Source of the DNA: Psychrobacter jeotgali
Lineage (GTDB): Bacteria > Pseudomonadota > Gammaproteobacteria > Pseudomonadales > Moraxellaceae
NCBI RefSeq assembly: GCF_904846315.1
Contig: NZ_CAJHAF010000001.1
Span: forward strand, 2,418,001-2,482,000
Length of the DNA stretch: 64,000 nucleotides
Direction: 5' to 3'
Shown: piece after piece, positions 9,872 to 18,601 of the stretch
Layout: every line of letters starts with the position of its first letter
Position numbering within the stretch: the first letter of the stretch is position 1
Made by a program: the position numbers and the translations under genes
The notes under the pieces: model-generated
The model's database searches: none
Told to the model about the DNA's origin: nothing
The model's input: the letters and a program-made list of their open reading frames with translations, nothing else

Positions 9872-11623
9872 TTAATCTTCAAGCAATACACCCGGATTCA
9901 TACGCTGCTCAGGATCTAAGCTCTTGAACATAGCACTGGTGACTTGTAGCCCAAGCTCGCCTTTTTCTGCCGCAAGGTAAGGGGCATGATCGCGTCCAAC
10001 GCCGTGCTGATGCGATATCGTCGCTTTGCCATTAGCCACGCTTAGACTGGCGGCATGTTTGATTTTTTGCCAACGCTTCAACGTAGTAGTATGGTCTTTA
10101 GCGGCTCTGAAGAAATAAGTCGTATAAAGGCTAGCACCTTGCTTATAGACATGTGAGATATGAGTAAAAGCCATGACGTTTTCATCTTCGTCAGCTAAAG
10201 CGTTTTGCGCCGCATTTTGCATCTGCGCCATTTGCTCGTCGATATTATTCCAGTTGGTCGCCGTCTCAAAGGTATCGACCATGATGCCTTTATCCCATAA
10301 GGTGCCACGTAGATAAGGGAATTTAAAGCGTCCATGCGCCCATACGCTACCCATAATATCGGTAATTTTGCCGGTGACACTACCGTGCTGTTTTAATAGT
10401 TTATTGAACTGGGTCAGTGCCAGTTTATTTTGCGCTTGGTCCCCTGATACCCCATAAGTGAGCATGACTTTATTTGAGCTCAGTCCGCGCGCTTTAAGAT
10501 AGGTACTAATGGCTAAAAACTGACTGGGCGTAGTACCCAAATGCAAATGCGCATCGGTCTCAACCGCATTACTTAGACGCAGCATAGAAAGACCAACATT
10601 ATTTTGCACTGCTTGCTTGAGCACCGCTTTACCCGCTTCCCAATGAGGGAGAAAAGCCACTTTGAATAGCTCTTCCTCAGGCTGTGGTTGCACACGCATT
10701 TTTACTTCGGTAAAGATACCGGCGCGGCCCTCAGAGCCCATCATCATCTCACGCAGATCAGGCCCTGCCGAAGAGGCGGGAATATCGGCAATATTTAATA
10801 CTCCTTGCGGAGTGACTAAGGTACCGCCGGCGAACATCTGCTCGATACGACCATAACCCAACGACTGCTGACCGCTAGAACGCGCCGCAATCCAGCCGCC
10901 AAGCGTTGATAGCTCCCACGACTGCGGATAATGTCCCAAACGGTAACCGTGCTCGCCCAATTGCGCTTCGACCGCAGGCCCTTGCGTACCCGCACCAAAA
11001 GTAGCAATCTGGCTCTCGGTATCTAAATCTATAAGTTGATCCATCTTACTCATAGCAATGGTCAATACCGGACGTGAGCCCTTTTGCGGATTGATGTGAC
11101 CGACTACAGAAGTGCCACCGCCAAACGGAATGACGATGAGATCATGCTCTTGGGCGCGCTTGAGTAGTTCTTCAACATCATTGGTCGTTTCAGGAAAAGC
11201 CACGCCATCAGGGAAGGTCTCAAAATCGCCGCTATGCATCGCTATCCAATCAGGGAAGCTTTGTCCGCGGGCGTGTCTAAGCCGAATTTCTTGATCGATA
11301 GATACTATATCAAGACTGCTGATAGCCGTAGGCAAACGTGTTTTAGGGACGGTTTTAAGGACTTGTTGTAAGTTGACAGACGGTAGGTTTTTGGTTTTGC
11401 CAATGTGCGATTTGATCAGTTTGGCACCGTGCGGTGAGACTTTTTTATTGATGTCAACATTGCCCCAACCATTCCAACGTGTCTGCTCGATTGGAGTGTT
11501 GAGAGCTGGATTGCTTTTTGAAGCTGTATCTAAGCTAGTATTATTGATTTTTTCGCTGTAAGCCTTTACCGCAGTAGGACTGGACTTAGGGCATTTACGG
11601 ATAAGAGAGTTGATTTTGCTCAT
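9872..11623 (-). CDS. FAD-binding oxidoreductase resembling alkylglycerone-phosphate synthase
   Basis: A 583-residue flavoprotein of the PCMH/vanillyl-alcohol-oxidase type. After a low-complexity N-terminus it carries RWNGWG, an AGPS-type element. Then come the FAD phosphate-binding loop PFGGGTSVVGH, the segment STLGGWIAARSSGQQSLGYG, and a C-terminal SHQHGVGRDHAPYL followed by LDPEQRMNPGVLL. These match the eukaryotic ether-lipid enzyme and its bacterial relatives better than D-lactate dehydrogenases. In bacteria such proteins need not make ether lipids. It is first in the operon with glpD and the FGGY kinase, so an alkylglycerol or glycerol-phosphate substrate is inferred. Confidence 0.82.
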   Translation of the reverse strand: MSKINSLIRKCPKSSPTAVKAYSEKINNTSLDTASKSNPALNTPIEQTRWNGWGNVDINKKVSPHGAKLIKSHIGKTKNLPSVNLQQVLKTVPKTRLPTAISSLDIVSIDQEIRLRHARGQSFPDWIAMHSGDFETFPDGVAFPETTNDVEELLKRAQEHDLIVIPFGGGTSVVGHINPQKGSRPVLTIAMSKMDQLIDLDTESQIATFGAGTQGPAVEAQLGEHGYRLGHYPQSWELSTLGGWIAARSSGQQSLGYGRIEQMFAGGTLVTPQGVLNIADIPASSAGPDLREMMMGSEGRAGIFTEVKMRVQPQPEEELFKVAFLPHWEAGKAVLKQAVQNNVGLSMLRLSNAVETDAHLHLGTTPSQFLAISTYLKARGLSSNKVMLTYGVSGDQAQNKLALTQFNKLLKQHGSVTGKITDIMGSVWAHGRFKFPYLRGTLWDKGIMVDTFETATNWNNIDEQMAQMQNAAQNALADEDENVMAFTHISHVYKQGASLYTTYFFRAAKDHTTTLKRWQKIKHAASLSVANGKATISHQHGVGRDHAPYLAAEKGELGLQVTSAMFKSLDPEQRMNPGVLLED

Positions 11624-12132
11624 AGGGACATACCTGTCGATTGATGATAACCCTATTTAAATAAGCGACTAAATTAGTGTTTAGATAGGGTTTGAATAAT
11701 GTAGGACCATCCAATGGTTGACCATTAACAATAAAAGCAATGTCTAATTTTTATTAGAGAGACCCCTTCTTTAATCAACTCTAAATAAACCCCACACGTG
11801 TTCTACCACCTGCTCTGTACTGACTTTAAATTGACTTAATAATATCTCAAAATATCTCAAAGCTTTAGATTTATGCGGGGTGATAAGGGGTTGATTATAA
11901 AGTTAATATACTGATTGTTTGTGAATAACACCTTAAAAGCAACTATCTTTTATAGACTTGCTATTCATAAGGTAAAACTTATCCCAGTTTTGAGTCATAA
12001 GATAAGGTATTTATGTTACTTAATACCCTATATTATTTAGTATAAAGGTGGTTTACATATCGTTGATATAAAAGGCTGAACTACCTGAGTAGCTCAGCCT
12101 TTTGTGAGTTTTTTAGATCAAATATGCTTGAG
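11624..12132. other. Intergenic region between the AGPS-like and BCCT genes
   Basis: About 510 bp, AT-rich, without a convincing ORF. It holds the presumed promoter of the minus-strand AGPS-like/glpD/kinase operon at its left end and the BCCT terminator at its right end. No RNA gene or repeat was recognised. Confidence 0.6.
12068..12105 (-). terminator. Rho-independent terminator of the BCCT gene
   Basis: An AAAAGGCTGA / TCAGCCTTTT stem with an inner CTAC/GTAG pairing, about 30 bp beyond the BCCT stop codon. Read on the minus strand it ends in a short T run. Confidence 0.75.
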
Positions 12133-13983
12133 TTAATCTTTGTTCTCACTATCCTCGCGCATTTGCTCCCATTCGTCTTGTTGCTGCAATACCGAACCTT
12201 CAGGCGCTTCTGATGTCATCCCTTCTTCCCATGGAGAGTTGTCAGGCAACTCTTCAATGTGAATGGTTTTGACATAGTAATCAGGCTGATAAGCTAAGTC
12301 ATAACGAGCTGCTTTAATGACCGATACCATCATCATCGATAAGATAATAATTAGTGGGGCACCGGCGATAATAGAAGCGGTTTGCAGCGTTTGCAAATCC
12401 CCTAAGAACATTAGAATTGCGGGTAATAAGCATAAGGTAAAGGCCCAAAATAGACGGTTCCAACGATGCGGCTCATCATCGACCTCTTTTTGTACCACCG
12501 AGGCTAATATATAAGAGATGGAGTCAAAGGTAGTAGCGGTAAAAATAGTCGCCAAAAAGGTAAATACGGCAACGACCAAATAAGACATCGGTAAGCTATT
12601 TAGAATAGAGAAGATAGCGGCAGTAGGCGACTCGTTATTCAAAATACTAATGACATCAACGGTGCCAGTCATCTGTAGATATAACCCGTAATTACCCAAG
12701 ATAATCATAAACATCGCACAACCAAGCGATCCGTAGAACATCGAGCCTACTACCATATTGCGAATAGTGCGTCCTCTGGAGATTTTGGCGATAAACAGTC
12801 CGATAGTCGGCGCAAATACCAGCCACCATGCCCAATAGAATACTGTCCAGTCCTGCGAGAATGTCGTGTGCTCAAAGCCGAATTGTTGAAAGTCTTTGAA
12901 AGGCTCAACATAGGTCATCATCCGCGGCATCTCAGTAATAGAGCGCCCTATAGCCTCCAGACCGGTGTTTAAGATAAATACCGTAGGCCCGACAATTAAT
13001 ACAAATAGTAGGAAAACCACTGCTAAATAAAAGTTAATGTTGGAGAGCTTTTGAATACCGCCTTTGAGACCCTGATAGGCACTATAAGCAAAAATCATGG
13101 TGGTAATTAACAGCACCACAATTTGCATCGTAATGTTACGCGGTAGACCAAATAGGTTATATAAACCCTCATTAATAAGTGGGGAGGCCAGACCTAAAGT
13201 CGTCGCACCACCGCCAACCATACCAAAGACAAATAGCACATCGAGCATTTTCGCCCAGTTACTGCCTGCTAATTTTTCACCTAATAATGGCATCAAAGTT
13301 TGACTAACTTTAAGTACTGGTGTTTGACGCACATAATAAAAATAAGCAATGGGAATGGCCGGTACTAAATAGATCGCCCACGCCACCGGCCCCCAATGGA
13401 ACATACCGTAAGTGGTTGCCCAGCGAATAGCATCCGGCGTTCCGCCTGCTATTCCAAATGGTGGACTTTGATAATAATAAGCCCATTCAATGAGGCCCCA
13501 ATAGAGAATGCTGGCCCCAATACCACCGCAAAACAACATCGCCGCCCATGAACCATTAGCGAACTCTGCTGTCTCCTCGGGTCGGCCCAGTTTTATTTTA
13601 CCAATGTCAGAAAACACAATATAAATCACAAACAGCATAGCAAGCACGCCAAAAGCTAAGTAGGCAAAACCAAAGTTATCCCCTACGAAGTTTCGAGCTA
13701 TCCCCACCCACTCTTTGCCTTGCTCAGGAAAAAGTATCAAAGGTATGGCGATACCCAAAAGGATGATTAGCACCATACCAAAGGTAAACTTGTCAATGCG
13801 CGTATCAGGTACGTGGTCAGGGCGCCACTGTGGAATGGACATACCCACGTCAAATGTACCTAGATGGGGCGGCTTATAATACTTTGATCGAGCTTTTACA
13901 TAATCCGGAAGATATTGTTTTGACACTCCAGTCTGGTCTTGATTGGGTTTTTTACTGTTTTTTTGATCTTTGGAGTTACCCAT
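12133..13983 (-). CDS. BCCT-family (betaine/carnitine/choline) transporter
   Basis: A 616-residue inner-membrane transporter with about twelve helices, a roughly 60-residue polar N-terminus and an acidic cytoplasmic C-terminal tail. The family signature is clear at FYWAWWLVFAPTIGLFIAKI followed by SRGRTIRNMVVG, and a tryptophan-rich segment MFHWGPVAWAIY is present. BCCT proteins take up glycine betaine, choline, carnitine or related quaternary ammonium solutes, usually for osmoprotection. The substrate is not determined by sequence alone. A ribosome site (AGGAGAAC) precedes the ATG. It has its own terminator and faces guaA divergently. Confidence 0.92.
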   Translation of the reverse strand: MGNSKDQKNSKKPNQDQTGVSKQYLPDYVKARSKYYKPPHLGTFDVGMSIPQWRPDHVPDTRIDKFTFGMVLIILLGIAIPLILFPEQGKEWVGIARNFVGDNFGFAYLAFGVLAMLFVIYIVFSDIGKIKLGRPEETAEFANGSWAAMLFCGGIGASILYWGLIEWAYYYQSPPFGIAGGTPDAIRWATTYGMFHWGPVAWAIYLVPAIPIAYFYYVRQTPVLKVSQTLMPLLGEKLAGSNWAKMLDVLFVFGMVGGGATTLGLASPLINEGLYNLFGLPRNITMQIVVLLITTMIFAYSAYQGLKGGIQKLSNINFYLAVVFLLFVLIVGPTVFILNTGLEAIGRSITEMPRMMTYVEPFKDFQQFGFEHTTFSQDWTVFYWAWWLVFAPTIGLFIAKISRGRTIRNMVVGSMFYGSLGCAMFMIILGNYGLYLQMTGTVDVISILNNESPTAAIFSILNSLPMSYLVVAVFTFLATIFTATTFDSISYILASVVQKEVDDEPHRWNRLFWAFTLCLLPAILMFLGDLQTLQTASIIAGAPLIIILSMMMVSVIKAARYDLAYQPDYYVKTIHIEELPDNSPWEEGMTSEAPEGSVLQQQDEWEQMREDSENKD

Positions 13984-14449
13984 TTAGTTCTCCTTTTCAA
14001 AGTTAAAATGACAAAAATAGCAGTGTCACCGATTAAAAGATAAGTGTTTACTTGAGTTATAGTTATCCTTTTAATAATTTAGTTGATGACGCGCTTTAAG
14101 TTATATATACCTCTCATTTATTTGCTTTGTTTTAAAAGACGTCTAATATCGCCGATAGATACTGTCTTTAAACGATATCGTTAAACCCTACTTTCAACAT
14201 AGCTTATTAATTAATGAGTTAATGAGAGTAGCATAAACTTGGAAGTCATTTATGCTATATACCTTAAAGACGTTTCAGCGATGCTGTACAAAGCTTATTC
14301 TCTTAGCATTATCTATTTTTCGATGTCCCTCAACTATAGTAGCTGAATAATCATGAGTTTTATTTGTTTAATTGAGCATCTAATAACCAATCCTTTGCTT
14401 AAACTTGTTAAAATAGGCCACCAATTTATCTATCGATGGATATCTATTT
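13984..14449. other. Divergent intergenic region, BCCT / guaA
   Basis: About 465 bp of AT-rich sequence between divergent genes, so it must contain both promoters. No riboswitch fold, RNA gene or long repeat was recognised. Confidence 0.55.
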
Positions 14450-16081
14450 ATGAGCACTGCCACCACGCCAACCGCTACTAATTCTAAAATTCCGACTATT
14501 AAAGAAGATCGCATCCTCATTCTCGATTTCGGCTCGCAGTACAGCCAGCTGATCGCCCGCCGTGTACGTGATTCGGGGGTTTTTTGTGAGATGTTCCCTT
14601 ATGATATTGACACTCAGCGCATTAAAGATTTTGGTGCTAAAGGGGTTATCTTATCGGGCGGCCCCGAAAGCGTGCATGCAGATGATAGTCCACGCATTAA
14701 TGAGGCGGTGTTTGACTTGGGTGTGCCTGTACTTGGTATCTGCTACGGTATGCAAGCGATGGCGGATCGTTTTGGCGGCAAGGTACATGCCAGCGACGTA
14801 CACGAGTTTGGTGCGGCAACAATCAATGTTAACGGGCATTCAAAGCTTACTGATGGCATAGAAGACAGCACTACGGAAAACAGCACTGCCAAACTAAATG
14901 TCTGGATGAGTCATGGCGATAAAGTCATCGAAGCGCCAAAAGGTTTTGAGGTGATTGCTAGCACGCCCAGCTGCCCGATTGCGATTATGGCTGATGATAA
15001 TAAGCAGTATTATGGTCTGCAGTTTCATCCCGAAGTCACTCATACCTTGCAAGGTCAAGCGCTGCTCGGTCGTTTTGTGCATCAAATCTGCGACTGCGCA
15101 GGCGAGTGGACGCCAGATAATATCGTCGATATGCGGGTGGCCCAATTAAAAGAGCAAATCGGTGATAAGCAAGTGCTGCTTGGGCTGTCAGGCGGGGTTG
15201 ATAGCTCAGTCGTCGCGGCATTACTGCATAAAGCGATTGGCGATCAGCTGACTTGTGTGTTTGTCGATAATGGGCTGTTGCGTTTGCATGAAGGCGATCA
15301 AGTCATGCAAGTATTTGCCGAAAACATGGGCGTAAAAGTCATCCGTGTTGATGCTGAAGATTTATTCTTAAATGCCCTAGCAGGCGAGTCTGATCCCGAA
15401 GCCAAACGTAAAATCATCGGCAAAACCTTTATTGATGTGTTTGCCGATAGTGCCCGTAAAGTCAGCGAGCAAAGTGACGGTAAAGAAGTTGAGTTCTTGG
15501 CACAAGGGACGATTTATCCCGATGTGATTGAATCAGCGAAGTCGCATCAAGGCAAAGCGCATGTGATCAAGAGCCATCATAACGTCGGCGGTCTGCCCGA
15601 TGATTTAGCCTTTAAACTTATCGAGCCCTTACGAGATCTGTTTAAAGATGAAGTACGTAAGCTCGGTATTACTTTAGGTCTGCCTGAGAAAATGATCTAT
15701 CGTCATCCGTTCCCAGGGCCGGGGTTAGGTGTGCGTATCTTAGGCGAAGTCAAAAAAGAATACGCCGATATCCTGCGTCAAGCCGATGCCATCTTTATGC
15801 AAGAGCTGGAGCGTTCAGGTTGGTACGATAAAACCGCGCAGGCCTTTGCGGTATTCCAGCCGATTAAATCGGTGGGCGTGGTCGGTGACGGTCGCCGCTA
15901 TGCGTGGGTGATTGCGCTACGTGCTGTCGAAACTGTGGACTTTATGACCGCGCGCTTTGCCCATCTGCCTTATGATTTGATTGAGACGGTGAGTAATCGC
16001 ATCATGAATGAGATAAAAGACGTGTCGAGAGTGACGTATGATGTGTCGAGTAAGCCACCGGCTACTATTGAGTGGGAGTAA
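14450..16081 (+). CDS. guaA: GMP synthase (glutamine-hydrolysing)
   Basis: A 543-residue enzyme that converts XMP to GMP with ATP and glutamine in the last step of guanine nucleotide synthesis. The N-terminal class I glutamine amidotransferase has its nucleophile at Cys98 in LGICYGMQ, with QFHPEVTHT supplying the His/Glu pair. The ATP-pyrophosphatase P-loop is [16 protein letters not shown]. The dimerisation domain carries [15 protein letters not shown] and ends in the standard PPATIEWE. Length is slightly above the usual 525 because of an N-terminal extension and a short insert ([11 protein letters not shown]). It is followed by a strong terminator, so it is probably monocistronic. Confidence 0.97.
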   Translation: MSTATTPTATNSKIPTIKEDRILILDFGSQYSQLIARRVRDSGVFCEMFPYDIDTQRIKDFGAKGVILSGGPESVHADDSPRINEAVFDLGVPVLGICYGMQAMADRFGGKVHASDVHEFGAATINVNGHSKLTDGIEDSTTENSTAKLNVWMSHGDKVIEAPKGFEVIASTPSCPIAIMADDNKQYYGLQFHPEVTHTLQGQALLGRFVHQICDCAGEWTPDNIVDMRVAQLKEQIGDKQVLLGLSGGVDSSVVAALLHKAIGDQLTCVFVDNGLLRLHEGDQVMQVFAENMGVKVIRVDAEDLFLNALAGESDPEAKRKIIGKTFIDVFADSARKVSEQSDGKEVEFLAQGTIYPDVIESAKSHQGKAHVIKSHHNVGGLPDDLAFKLIEPLRDLFKDEVRKLGITLGLPEKMIYRHPFPGPGLGVRILGEVKKEYADILRQADAIFMQELERSGWYDKTAQAFAVFQPIKSVGVVGDGRRYAWVIALRAVETVDFMTARFAHLPYDLIETVSNRIMNEIKDVSRVTYDVSSKPPATIEWE

Positions 16082-16107
16082 TCTCTACTTAATCTTTAGC
16101 TAAAATA

Positions 16108-16141
16108 AAAAAACACTCAAATTGTTGGGTGTTTTTTTTGG
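16108..16141. terminator. Bidirectional terminator between guaA and the unknown operon
   Basis: Stem AACACTCAA / TTGGGTGTT with a four-base loop, A-rich on the left and eight T on the right. It can serve guaA on plus and the convergent operon on minus. Confidence 0.85.
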
Positions 16142-16142
16142 T

Positions 16143-16949
16143 TTAAATTTCTGTGTCAGGTGGTAACGGGTTATTTTCTTCGTATGAAAGATAGTCAAAA
16201 TTAATACGTTGATACTGACGTAGGGTACCTACAGAAACTTGAAATTCAGTAGCTATTTTAGGAGTAGAGACGTTCATTCCAGCATCTGTCAATATATCAG
16301 CATAGCTATTAAGTGCATCAGTAGCGGGAGTAATAGACTGTTCGTCAGAAGCTATACCTAACAAATTCACTGAATAAGTCTCATCATCGTCAATATCCCG
16401 ATTTGGGTAAATCTCAACATATATGCCAGCTAAATAATCATTAGCTCGCTTAGCAATCTTTTTTCTTTTATCTTTCTTATCAGAAATCGCTATAAGTTGA
16501 TCAAATTTAGTAGGTAATGCAGGTCTTTTATAACGACCTGCTAACCAATCAATATACTGATTTAAGTTTTCTTCTAAAAATTTGATTGAAGTATCAGGCT
16601 TAAATTCTTCGAGAAGTGACTTCTTTATTTGAATTTTTTCATGGGCTCTTAGTTCTAAAATAATCTTCTCATCAGAGCTGTTTGAGTTTGCTTCTATATG
16701 CAGCACTCTAGGGTGACGGTTATGGCTATACTGTTTCTTAAACTCTTCAGCTGATAAAAGCCGAACAATAGAGAGCTCGATATATTCTTCTTGCGAGGAT
16801 GCAACGTCGCATGATTGTGAGGCAACAATCAACAAGTCGTTAGCAGATATAGTGAACGTACTATCTATATCACCTATGAGCTTTGCCACTGATTCAGGTT
16901 TAACAAAACTGCCTTGTCGCCATCCTAATGCTTCGAGTATACGTTGCAT
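16143..16949 (-). CDS. Uncharacterised protein with SQSCD motif, third gene of a putative module
   Basis: A 268-residue soluble-looking protein of unknown function. The N-terminal third contains LLIVASQSCDVASSQEEYIEL (SQSCD at about residues 44-48). Similar SQ-x-CD motifs occur in uncharacterised proteins of accessory regions. The middle is charged (KKDKRKKIAKR). The C-terminal part has a possible weak helix-turn-helix in KIATEFQVSVGTLRQYQ. An AGAGGT ribosome site overlaps the stop of the upstream HTH gene, so translation is probably coupled. No catalytic family was recognised; the conserved Cys-Asp could be metal-binding or catalytic, but that is speculation. Confidence 0.75.
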   Translation of the reverse strand: MQRILEALGWRQGSFVKPESVAKLIGDIDSTFTISANDLLIVASQSCDVASSQEEYIELSIVRLLSAEEFKKQYSHNRHPRVLHIEANSNSSDEKIILELRAHEKIQIKKSLLEEFKPDTSIKFLEENLNQYIDWLAGRYKRPALPTKFDQLIAISDKKDKRKKIAKRANDYLAGIYVEIYPNRDIDDDETYSVNLLGIASDEQSITPATDALNSYADILTDAGMNVSTPKIATEFQVSVGTLRQYQRINFDYLSYEENNPLPPDTEI

Positions 16950-16957
16950 TTATACCT

Positions 16958-17488
16958 CTAAATCAAACCTACTTCAGGCGTCAATGATTGATGAGCAAGA
17001 CGTCGACCTGCAAAAATTATTTTTTCTCTATCAAGCTCTTTATTTGTCAACATTTGCATAACGCTAGTGGAACCTAGGACAGGGGTAAACAGCTTTTCTT
17101 TATCAGTTGGAAGCTTGTTATAATTCCAGTCTTCTGCGATAACACTTAATTCAAACACTCTTTGTCTATCTTTTTGCTTACTAATACCTTGCTTTTCCCA
17201 GTTATAGAGAGTCTTTCTTGAAACGCCAACAAGGTTCGCAAGCTTTTCATCACTCAAATCAAAATACTTTTTTATTGTCGAAAGTTGAGACTGGCGAGTG
17301 TTGTACTTAACATTAATACTTGATCCACTTGCTTGGCTCATTTTATCAATTATGTAACGAGTATTATCGTAACTGGTTGATTTTTTAGAAGCATAAGTTG
17401 GAGTAGTTATAAGGAAAGAAGCGCCTATAATAGCTGGAGTTATACTTTTATTTAACCAGCTGTTAGATTTATAATTGTTTTGTTTCAT
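16958..17488 (-). CDS. HTH-domain protein with N-terminal signal/anchor-like segment
   Basis: A 176-residue protein with an unusual layout. Residues 15-33 are hydrophobic and end in TYA|SKK, like a signal peptide or membrane anchor. Residues 79-102 (SDEKLANLVGVSRKTLYNWEK) form a clear Cro/C1-type helix-turn-helix. The C-terminal part (PVLGSTSVMQMLTNKELDREKIIF) resembles small antitoxin C-terminal regions only loosely. The start chosen has GGAGG seven bases upstream and overlaps the stop of the TIGR04255 gene as ATGA; an ATG six bases upstream is too close to that ribosome site. It is likely the regulator of the operon. Confidence 0.78.
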   Translation of the reverse strand: MKQNNYKSNSWLNKSITPAIIGASFLITTPTYASKKSTSYDNTRYIIDKMSQASGSSINVKYNTRQSQLSTIKKYFDLSDEKLANLVGVSRKTLYNWEKQGISKQKDRQRVFELSVIAEDWNYNKLPTDKEKLFTPVLGSTSVMQMLTNKELDREKIIFAGRRLAHQSLTPEVGLI

Positions 17489-18276
17489 TTCCATGCCTCC
17501 TTGGCTTGTTCTGTTGTTACATTCCAAAACGCTTTTCGACTAATTTTATGCATGCTTGAGAGCTTACTAAGTATTAATCCTTTATCAAAATCTAGTGGCT
17601 CAGACTCTTCTTCTTGTGCATTCCATACATGGTCAATGTCCAATAGTAGTCTTTTAACAGGCTTATCAGAAATTTTTTCTATTGCAATAGGCAGGTTCTC
17701 TGCATCAGGCCAAACTAAAACTTTATCCTCACCATATATCGAACGGATAAAAATAGCCCCTTCTGTCGTTCTCCATAAGGTTTCATTAGTCTGTCTTAGT
17801 AAGCTTCCTGATAGTTTTAAATCATCGTTGTTGTATAGTCTAGGCTGAACAAAGTCTTCTATTGAGCCTTTGCCTTCAATGATAAAAATGGTATCGCTAT
17901 AACGTAACCCAAGACCTAAACAAAGACTTGGGCTAATAATATCTATAATAGTTTGTAGTAGAAAATCGCAGTTCTCTTCGAACCCATTAAAGCGTTCATA
18001 TTCACTGGTCATAAACAACAAACGATTCTGATTAATAGAAGCTGCTGTATGACTGTTTTTAGAGATAAAATCCCAGTTAGCTTGAGCCTCTAGGCTTATA
18101 CCGTTAGGTGACACTGTAATTTCCTGGGTCTCAGTGTTTCTTAGAATTGGTAGCTTATTTCTTAAAGCATCTTGAATCTTAGGTATATATTCCTTTATAT
18201 CGAGTATAGGAGAAAATCTAAACTCTGCTAATACAAAGACTAAAGGTTGATTCGATAGCTTTCTATATTTACACAT
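17485..18276 (-). CDS. TIGR04255-family protein
   Basis: A 263-residue protein that resembles the sporadically distributed TIGR04255 family by its N-terminus (LVFVLAEFRFSPILDIKEYI, residues about 11-30) and the central LGLGLRYSDTIF segment. The molecular function of the family is unknown; it is often encoded in variable genome regions. It is first in a three-gene operon, with a GAGAG ribosome site and its stop overlapping the start of the HTH gene. No membrane segments or recognised catalytic motifs are visible. Confidence 0.78.
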   Translation of the reverse strand: MCKYRKLSNQPLVFVLAEFRFSPILDIKEYIPKIQDALRNKLPILRNTETQEITVSPNGISLEAQANWDFISKNSHTAASINQNRLLFMTSEYERFNGFEENCDFLLQTIIDIISPSLCLGLGLRYSDTIFIIEGKGSIEDFVQPRLYNNDDLKLSGSLLRQTNETLWRTTEGAIFIRSIYGEDKVLVWPDAENLPIAIEKISDKPVKRLLLDIDHVWNAQEEESEPLDFDKGLILSKLSSMHKISRKAFWNVTTEQAKEAWK

Positions 18277-18314
18277 AACGAACTCTCAGTAAGCTGATAA
18301 GTCTATTTAAAGTC

Positions 18315-18351
18315 ATTATATAATACACACTATGTGTAATTAGTTGTGTAA
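18315..18351 (-). promoter_or_regulatory. Candidate promoter and operator of the TIGR04255 operon
   Basis: Upstream of the first operon gene lies TATAAT (minus strand, 18320-18315). It directly abuts a perfect inverted repeat TACACA-n3-TGTGTA (18324-18338). TGTGTAA is repeated in direct orientation at 18333 and 18345. An inverted repeat in the -10/-35 spacer is a typical place for an autorepressor, and the operon encodes an HTH protein. The -35 element is weak. Confidence 0.5.
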
Positions 18352-18447
18352 TTTTTGGAAAATAATCGGAAATTCAAAAAAAAGCAGCACCCCAAAAGAG
18401 CACTGCCATTATCTACAAAACTTGAATGCCTAAACCAAAACCAAAAC

Positions 18448-18597
18448 CTAACCCCGCACATTGACCACATAACGCCCCGTCACCTTATTCGCCATAAAGC
18501 GATCTAAATACTCAGGCGTTTGCTCAAGGGTAATCTCTTCACAGTACTGCTCAAGATTAGGTAGTTTCATGTCGGTAGCGACACGCTTCCAAATCGC
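18448..18597 (-). pseudogene. Duplicated 3' end of the acuI/YhdH-type oxidoreductase gene
   Basis: 150 bp encoding 49 residues plus stop (AIWKRVATDMK to NVRG) that duplicate the C-terminus of the intact gene ending at 19684. I count nine mismatches in 150 positions; only one changes an amino acid (E to K). There is no start codon or upstream part, so it is a remnant. The matching sequence continues a few bases past the stop. The DUF5996 gene lies between the two copies, which are in direct orientation. Confidence 0.85.
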
Positions 18598-18601
18598 AAA
18601 C

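Noticed and set aside
11796..11801. CACGTG near 11796 and similar sequences near 25328, 42828 and 57452 as further parS sites
   Set aside because: The CACGTG core alone occurs without the GTTTC/GAAAC arms, so these do not match the ParB consensus.
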